A stretch of 10,232 nt of DNA, taken from assembly GCA_003453085.1 (NCBI GenBank), contig DMMK01000057.1:1-10232 (forward strand), read 5' to 3'. The position numbers and the translations under genes were made by a program. The notes under the pieces were generated by a model. That model was given only the letters and a program-made list of their open reading frames with translations. It searched no databases and was not told where the DNA came from. Shown here in pieces: positions 6,027 to 10,232 of this stretch (positions within the stretch are counted from its first letter, which is position 1; the number at the start of each line of letters is the position of its first letter). This stretch comes from Verrucomicrobiales bacterium. Lineage in GTDB: Bacteria; Verrucomicrobiota; Verrucomicrobiia; Verrucomicrobiales; Verrucomicrobiaceae.

Positions 6027-8261
6027 ATGCAAACGCTACCGATTCTGGCCGCCCTCGCCCTGCAACTTCCTGGCACGGCCCCTTTGGAACCGAATCCTGA
6101 TTTCTCCGCCACGATGGTGGCTGGGATTGACCGCTTTTTGCTTCGCGAGACAGAGGCGGCCAAAGACCGCCGTGGCTCGTTTTGGAAACGCGATTTCACC
6201 TCGCCTGAGGCCTATGAAGCATCCGTCCAGCCTAACCGGAAGCGTCTCAGCGAAATCTTGGGGGTGATTGACGCACGCCTGCCTGTTCAAGCTTTGGAAT
6301 TGGTGAGCGATACAGAGAGCTCGGCAGTGGTCTTGGAAACCGAGACGGCCACCGTATCCCGGGTGCGCTGGCCGGTCTTTGAAGGCGTGCATGGAGAAGG
6401 GCTGCTGATTCAGCCTAAGGGGCCGGTGCTTTCGCGGATTGTTTGTCTTCCCGATGCCGATACGCCGCCGGAAAAGGTGCTGGATGCGATGCTGGTGAAT
6501 GCCGGGGCCCAGATGGTGATCCCGATGCTGATCTCGCGAGATTCGGAACATTCCGGAAGTGAGCGGCTGGGCATCCGAACCAATCTGCCGCATCGGGAAT
6601 GGATCTACCGCCAGTCCTTCATTCTCGGCAGACACATCCTGGGTTATGAACTGCAAAAGACACTCGCTCTGGTGGACTGGTTCAAAGCCCAGCCAGACAA
6701 GCTCCCGGTCAGTGTGGCCGGATTTGGCGAAGGCGGGCTGCTGGCCCTCTATGCCGGGGCGCTGGATGCCCGCATTGGTTCGGTCTATGTCTGGGGGCAC
6801 TTCGGGCCTCGTGAAGGGCTGTGGCAGGAACCGATCTACCGCAATGTGTTTGGACTGCTGAGCGAGTTTGGGGATGCTGAACTGGCTTCGCTGATTGCCC
6901 CGCGCCATCTCGCCATCCAGCATGCGGGGTTCCCAAAGGTCCAAGGTCCACCCGCTGCGGCCAAGGAGCAACGGAACATTGCCGCACCTGGGGTGGTGAC
7001 CATGCCGTCCCTGAATGCCGTGCAGGATGAAATGGAGCGGGCGCGGCAACTGGTCCCGGCCTTCAAGGACTGGGCGCGGGTGTTTGACATGAACAGCTCG
7101 AATGCAGACATCGTGGCCCACCTTTTTCCGGGAGAAACGGGCGCGGCGATGCTGAAGGGCATGACGTCCGCCTCCAAGGATCCGTTGCCGACTGTTCCTG
7201 TCCGCTCCGTTGCCCAGGGGGAGCAGGTGCGTGAATTGGAGCAGTTCACCCAGAAGCTGCTGGTCACGACGGAAGCGGAACGGAAAAGTGAGTTCTGGAA
7301 AAAGCTGCCGCTGACCTCGGTGGCGGAATTTGAGAAACACACCGCGGCAGAGCGCGAGCGTTTTTGGACGGAGGTCATCGGGCGTTTTCCAGATCCCGAT
7401 GTGCCCATGAATGCACGCAGCCGCGTGGTGAAAGAGGTGGGGCAGGTGGTGATCCATGAGGTGACGCTGGATGTGTGGCAGGATGTGTTTGCTTGGGGCT
7501 GGCTGGCCCTGCCGAAGGGGATGAAGCCGGGTGAGAAACGCCCGGTTATCGTCTGCCAGCATGGTCTGGAAGGCCTGCCCGAGCATTGTTTTGATACCGA
7601 TGAGACGGCGGGTTCCTGGAAAGCCTACAAGGCCTTTGCGCTGAGGTTGGCCGAACAGGGGTACATTGTTTTTGCCCCGCACAACCCGTATCGCGGGCGC
7701 GATGCCTTCCGTACCCTGCAACGCAAGCTGAACCCCCTTGGCAAATCACTTTACTCAGTCATCAATGGGCAGCACCAGCGGATCCTCGAATGGCTGAAGG
7801 CGCAGCCTTTTGTGGAGCCTGGGAAGATTGCCTTCTACGGTCTCAGCTACGGCGGGAAAAGCGCCATGCGCACGCCTGCTGTGCTGACGGATTATTGCCT
7901 GAGCATCTGCTCGGGGGATTTTAATGAATGGGTGCGGAAGTGCGCCACGACGGATCTTCCGCTCAGCTATGTCTTCACCGGTGAATATGAGATCTGGGAA
8001 TGGAATCTGGGTCGCACGTTTAACTATGCCGAGATGGGCGGCCTCATCGCCCCACGTCCGTTCATGGTGGAGCGTGGGCATCGGGACGGGGTAGGTGTGG
8101 ATGAGTGGGTGAACTACGAGTATGCGAAGATCCGACAGCTCTATAATCAGTTAGACATCGGCGATCGCACCGTGATTGAGCACTTTGACGGGCCTCACAC
8201 GATCCATGGCGTGGGAACGTATGAGTTTCTGCATCACTGGTTAGGGCGTCCCCGGCCTTGA
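6027..8261 (+). CDS. Secreted tandem-domain alpha/beta-hydrolase (dienelactone hydrolase/acetyl xylan esterase-like)
   Basis: A 744-residue protein built from two similar hydrolase units. The N-terminus (MQTLPILAALALQLPGTAP) is short and hydrophobic and probably a signal peptide, so it likely works in the periplasm or outside. Unit 1 (~30-380) has GFGEGG at 232-237 where G-x-S-x-G-G is expected; the nucleophile position 234 is Gly, so this unit is probably catalytically dead. Unit 2 (~400-744) has the oxyanion-region QHGLEG at 511-516, the nucleophile elbow GLSYGG at 605-610 (S607), LIAPRPFMVERGHRDG at 673-688 holding a candidate acid (D687), and GPHTIHG at 722-728 holding the histidine. Matching lead-in segments (RGSFWKRDFTSPEAYEA at 49-65; SEFWKKLPLTSVAEFEK at 421-437) and LIAPR occurring twice (289, 673) indicate internal duplication. 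The substrate is probably an ester, perhaps of a plant or algal glycan (inference). ATG 6027 is preferred over a TTG at 5982, which would put 15 non-signal residues ahead of the signal peptide. The gene ends 5 nt from the convergent priA. Confidence 0.85.
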   Translation: MQTLPILAALALQLPGTAPLEPNPDFSATMVAGIDRFLLRETEAAKDRRGSFWKRDFTSPEAYEASVQPNRKRLSEILGVIDARLPVQALELVSDTESSAVVLETETATVSRVRWPVFEGVHGEGLLIQPKGPVLSRIVCLPDADTPPEKVLDAMLVNAGAQMVIPMLISRDSEHSGSERLGIRTNLPHREWIYRQSFILGRHILGYELQKTLALVDWFKAQPDKLPVSVAGFGEGGLLALYAGALDARIGSVYVWGHFGPREGLWQEPIYRNVFGLLSEFGDAELASLIAPRHLAIQHAGFPKVQGPPAAAKEQRNIAAPGVVTMPSLNAVQDEMERARQLVPAFKDWARVFDMNSSNADIVAHLFPGETGAAMLKGMTSASKDPLPTVPVRSVAQGEQVRELEQFTQKLLVTTEAERKSEFWKKLPLTSVAEFEKHTAAERERFWTEVIGRFPDPDVPMNARSRVVKEVGQVVIHEVTLDVWQDVFAWGWLALPKGMKPGEKRPVIVCQHGLEGLPEHCFDTDETAGSWKAYKAFALRLAEQGYIVFAPHNPYRGRDAFRTLQRKLNPLGKSLYSVINGQHQRILEWLKAQPFVEPGKIAFYGLSYGGKSAMRTPAVLTDYCLSICSGDFNEWVRKCATTDLPLSYVFTGEYEIWEWNLGRTFNYAEMGGLIAPRPFMVERGHRDGVGVDEWVNYEYAKIRQLYNQLDIGDRTVIEHFDGPHTIHGVGTYEFLHHWLGRPRP

Positions 8262-8266
8262 GGGGA

Positions 8267-10232
8267 TTAACCGACGTTCATGGGGTCCACATCCCAGCTC
8301 ACGTAGATATCTGCAGGCACGCTGAGCCCATCGACGACCCGTTTGATGTGGGCGCAGAGGACCCGGATCTTCTCGCTGCGCAGCAGCAGTTGAAAGCGGT
8401 GCTGGCCATGGGCTTTGGCTAGCGCGGCAGGGGTGGGCTCTCCCATGATGGTGCCTTCGGGCAGGCCCTGTTCCAGCCGCTTGTGCAGCGTTTGCAGGGT
8501 GAACTCGGCCTGGGCCTCATGTTTGCCTCGGGCGCTGATGAGCACCACATGGGCAAACGGCGGATACTTGAAGGCCAGGCGGTGCTCCAGCTCCTGCAGG
8601 GCATAACCGTCGTAATCGTTGTGGCGGCTGAACTGGATGGCCGGGCTGTGGGGGGCGTGTGTCTGGACAAAGACCTCCCCCTTAACTTCACCACGGCCAG
8701 CACGCCCAGCCACCTGGACGAGGAGCTGGAAGGTGCGCTCGGCCGCGCGGAAGTCCGGCAGGTTCAGCGCGGTGTCTGCATTCAGCACACCGACGAGAGT
8801 GACGTTTGGGAAATCCAGGCCTTTGGCGATCATCTGGGTGCCAATGAGGATGTCCAGCTTTTGAGCGCGGAAGTCCTTCAGCGTGTCACGCAGTTGGTTT
8901 TTCCGCTGCATGGTATCGGTGTCCACTCGGGCCATGCGGGCCTGGGGGAAGACCTCCCGCACGGCCTGCTCCACACGCTCCGTGCCGAAGCCGGAATACT
9001 TCAGGCCGGGCTCCTTGCAACTCGGGCACTTGGTGGGAGGCACGCGCCGTGCGCCGCAGATGTGGCATACGAGGCGGTTATCCTTTTTATGCAGGGTCAT
9101 GGGGATCGCGCATTCCTGGCATTGCACGGTCTCGCCACAGGAGACGCAGCCTAGGCTGGTATTGAAGCCACGGCGGTTCAGGAAGAGGATCGTCTGCTCC
9201 TTCTTCGTGAGGCGGTCGGTGATGGCGTTGCGCAGCTTTTGGGAAAGGATGCCTGTGTTGGTGAAGGAGACTTCGGTGCCTTTGCGTCGTTCCAAACGCA
9301 TGTCCACGATGCGGATGAGCGGCATGGATTTGCCATCCGTGCGCTTGGTCATGTGCAGCAGTTCGTACTTGCCGGTGCTGGCATTTTGGAACGACTCCAG
9401 ACTGGGGGTGGCGGAGCCTAAAAGGACGGGGCAGCGTTCGATCCGGCCGCGAACGACGGCGACATCTCGCGCATGGTAGCGAGGGGCATCTTCCTGCTTG
9501 TAGGAGGGCTCATGCTCCTCGTCCACAATGATGAGGCCGAGGTCTTCCAGTGGGGCGAAGATGGCGCTGCGGGCACCAATGACGATCTTGGCCCTGCCTT
9601 CGTGGATCTTAAACCACTCATCATGCCGCTCGCCATCGCTGAGGTGGCTGTGCAGGACGGCGATGGCATCCTTCTGTTCTGAAAAGCGGGCCTTGAAGCG
9701 CTCGATGGTTTGCGGGGTGAGGCTGATTTCTGGCACCAGCACCAGGGCAGTTTGGCCTCGCTTCAGCACTTCAGAGATGGCCTGGAGATAGACCTCGGTT
9801 TTGCCGCTGCCGGTGACCCCATGCAGCAGCAGCGTGGGGTGGGTGCGCACGGCAGCGCGGGCGTCCTGGGCCGGTGTCTCTGCTGCTGCCGGGTCCTCCT
9901 TGACCTTGCCATTCATGGCGACGATGACGGCCTCGTAGGCCACCTTTTGCTCTTCGGTAAAGGTAAGCGGCTGGCTGGGCAAAAACTCCTCGGTTTGAAA
10001 AGGATCGCGCTCCACCCGTACCTCACTGCGTGTGATCCAGCCGGCCTTTAGCAGGGGCTTGATGATGGCGGTGGCACGTTGCAGCTCGCGCCGCAGTTCG
10101 CTGAGGGTGGCCTCGCCGCCGTTGCTGCGCAGTTTCTCCAAAATGCGCGCCTGCATGGGGGCGGTGCTGTGCAGTTTTTCAAAGACGTCCGGCGGTGGTT
10201 CTTTGGCCAGCTTGAGGTGGCTGTCGGTGAGG
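8267..10232 (-). CDS. priA: Primosomal replication-restart helicase PriA (N-terminus beyond window)
   Basis: PriA is a 3'-to-5' superfamily 2 DNA helicase that recognises stalled forks and starts primosome assembly. The frame is open to the right edge, so 654 residues are visible and roughly the first 80-100 (start of the 3'-DNA-binding domain) are missing. Numbering from the internal Met encoded at 10154-10156, the helicase shows Walker A GVTGSGKT at 113-120, DEEH at 212-215, LLGSATP at 245-251 and QVAGRAGRG at 481-489. Eight zinc-binding cysteines are present (337, 340, 346, 349, 364, 367, 377, 380), in the four CxxC pairs typical of PriA. A winged-helix segment precedes the helicase. An Ala/Pro/Glu-rich insertion of about 20 residues (EDPAAAETPAQDAR at 87-100) sits just before Walker A; it may be a lineage feature. 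The internal Met is not the true start, because PriA-like sequence (HLKLAKEPPPDVFEKL) continues upstream. It converges on the hydrolase gene, leaving no room for separate terminators. Confidence 0.96.
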   Translation of the reverse strand, partial: LTDSHLKLAKEPPPDVFEKLHSTAPMQARILEKLRSNGGEATLSELRRELQRATAIIKPLLKAGWITRSEVRVERDPFQTEEFLPSQPLTFTEEQKVAYEAVIVAMNGKVKEDPAAAETPAQDARAAVRTHPTLLLHGVTGSGKTEVYLQAISEVLKRGQTALVLVPEISLTPQTIERFKARFSEQKDAIAVLHSHLSDGERHDEWFKIHEGRAKIVIGARSAIFAPLEDLGLIIVDEEHEPSYKQEDAPRYHARDVAVVRGRIERCPVLLGSATPSLESFQNASTGKYELLHMTKRTDGKSMPLIRIVDMRLERRKGTEVSFTNTGILSQKLRNAITDRLTKKEQTILFLNRRGFNTSLGCVSCGETVQCQECAIPMTLHKKDNRLVCHICGARRVPPTKCPSCKEPGLKYSGFGTERVEQAVREVFPQARMARVDTDTMQRKNQLRDTLKDFRAQKLDILIGTQMIAKGLDFPNVTLVGVLNADTALNLPDFRAAERTFQLLVQVAGRAGRGEVKGEVFVQTHAPHSPAIQFSRHNDYDGYALQELEHRLAFKYPPFAHVVLISARGKHEAQAEFTLQTLHKRLEQGLPEGTIMGEPTPAALAKAHGQHRFQLLLRSEKIRVLCAHIKRVVDGLSVPADIYVSWDVDPMNVG

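Noticed and set aside
6036..7721. A 561-codon open frame on the minus strand opposite the hydrolase gene
   Set aside because: It has low-complexity His/Arg/Gln/Pro composition and no domain, and the plus-strand frame is strongly supported by hydrolase motifs.
8483..9154. A 223-codon plus-strand open frame within priA
   Set aside because: It is a shadow of the PriA zinc-binding and helicase motifs on the minus strand and has no recognisable features of its own.

Overview
The window looks like a high-GC chromosomal stretch from a bacterium of the Verrucomicrobiota, probably near Prosthecobacter/Verrucomicrobium. The main clue is a 50-residue basic protein starting MSQHRSLK, of a type known from Verrucomicrobia, Chlamydiae and Planctomycetes. 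The tandem alpha/beta-hydrolase and the weak or absent Shine-Dalgarno sequences fit that assignment. I see no phage, IS, tRNA, rRNA or CRISPR signal.

Layout. Bases 1-944 (minus strand) hold the small basic protein followed 32 nt later by an S4-domain rRNA pseudouridine synthase that runs off the left edge; the pair is probably a ribosome-related operon. Bases 945-1188 are a divergent intergenic region with two consecutive inverted repeats and a triplet of TTGAC motifs. Bases 1189-8261 (plus strand) carry five genes with gaps of 57-101 nt. They are a MutS/PD-(D/E)XK nuclease chimera, a membrane-anchored phosphodiester glycosidase-like protein, a family 2 glycosyltransferase, a winged-helix plus nuclease-fold-like protein, and a secreted two-domain alpha/beta-hydrolase. 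Bases 8267-10232 (minus strand) hold primosomal helicase PriA, which lacks its N-terminus because it crosses the right edge and which meets the hydrolase gene tail to tail with 5 nt between them.

The standout is the 605-residue chimera. Its first ~375 residues are a normal MutS N-terminus (mismatch-binding domain, connector, start of the core domain). MutS then stops before the clamp and ATPase. The frame continues without a break into the C-terminal nuclease domain of an AddB/RecB-type exonuclease that has lost its helicase part. This is either an in-frame deletion fusing two repair genes, a real mismatch-binding nuclease, or an assembly join; the sequence alone cannot decide.

The remaining genes are mostly housekeeping or envelope functions. 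The pseudouridine synthase and small basic protein point to ribosomes, PriA to replication restart, and the glycosidase-like protein and glycosyltransferase to cell-surface glycans. The hydrolase probably acts on an ester outside the cytoplasm. No pathway clearly joins the plus-strand genes.
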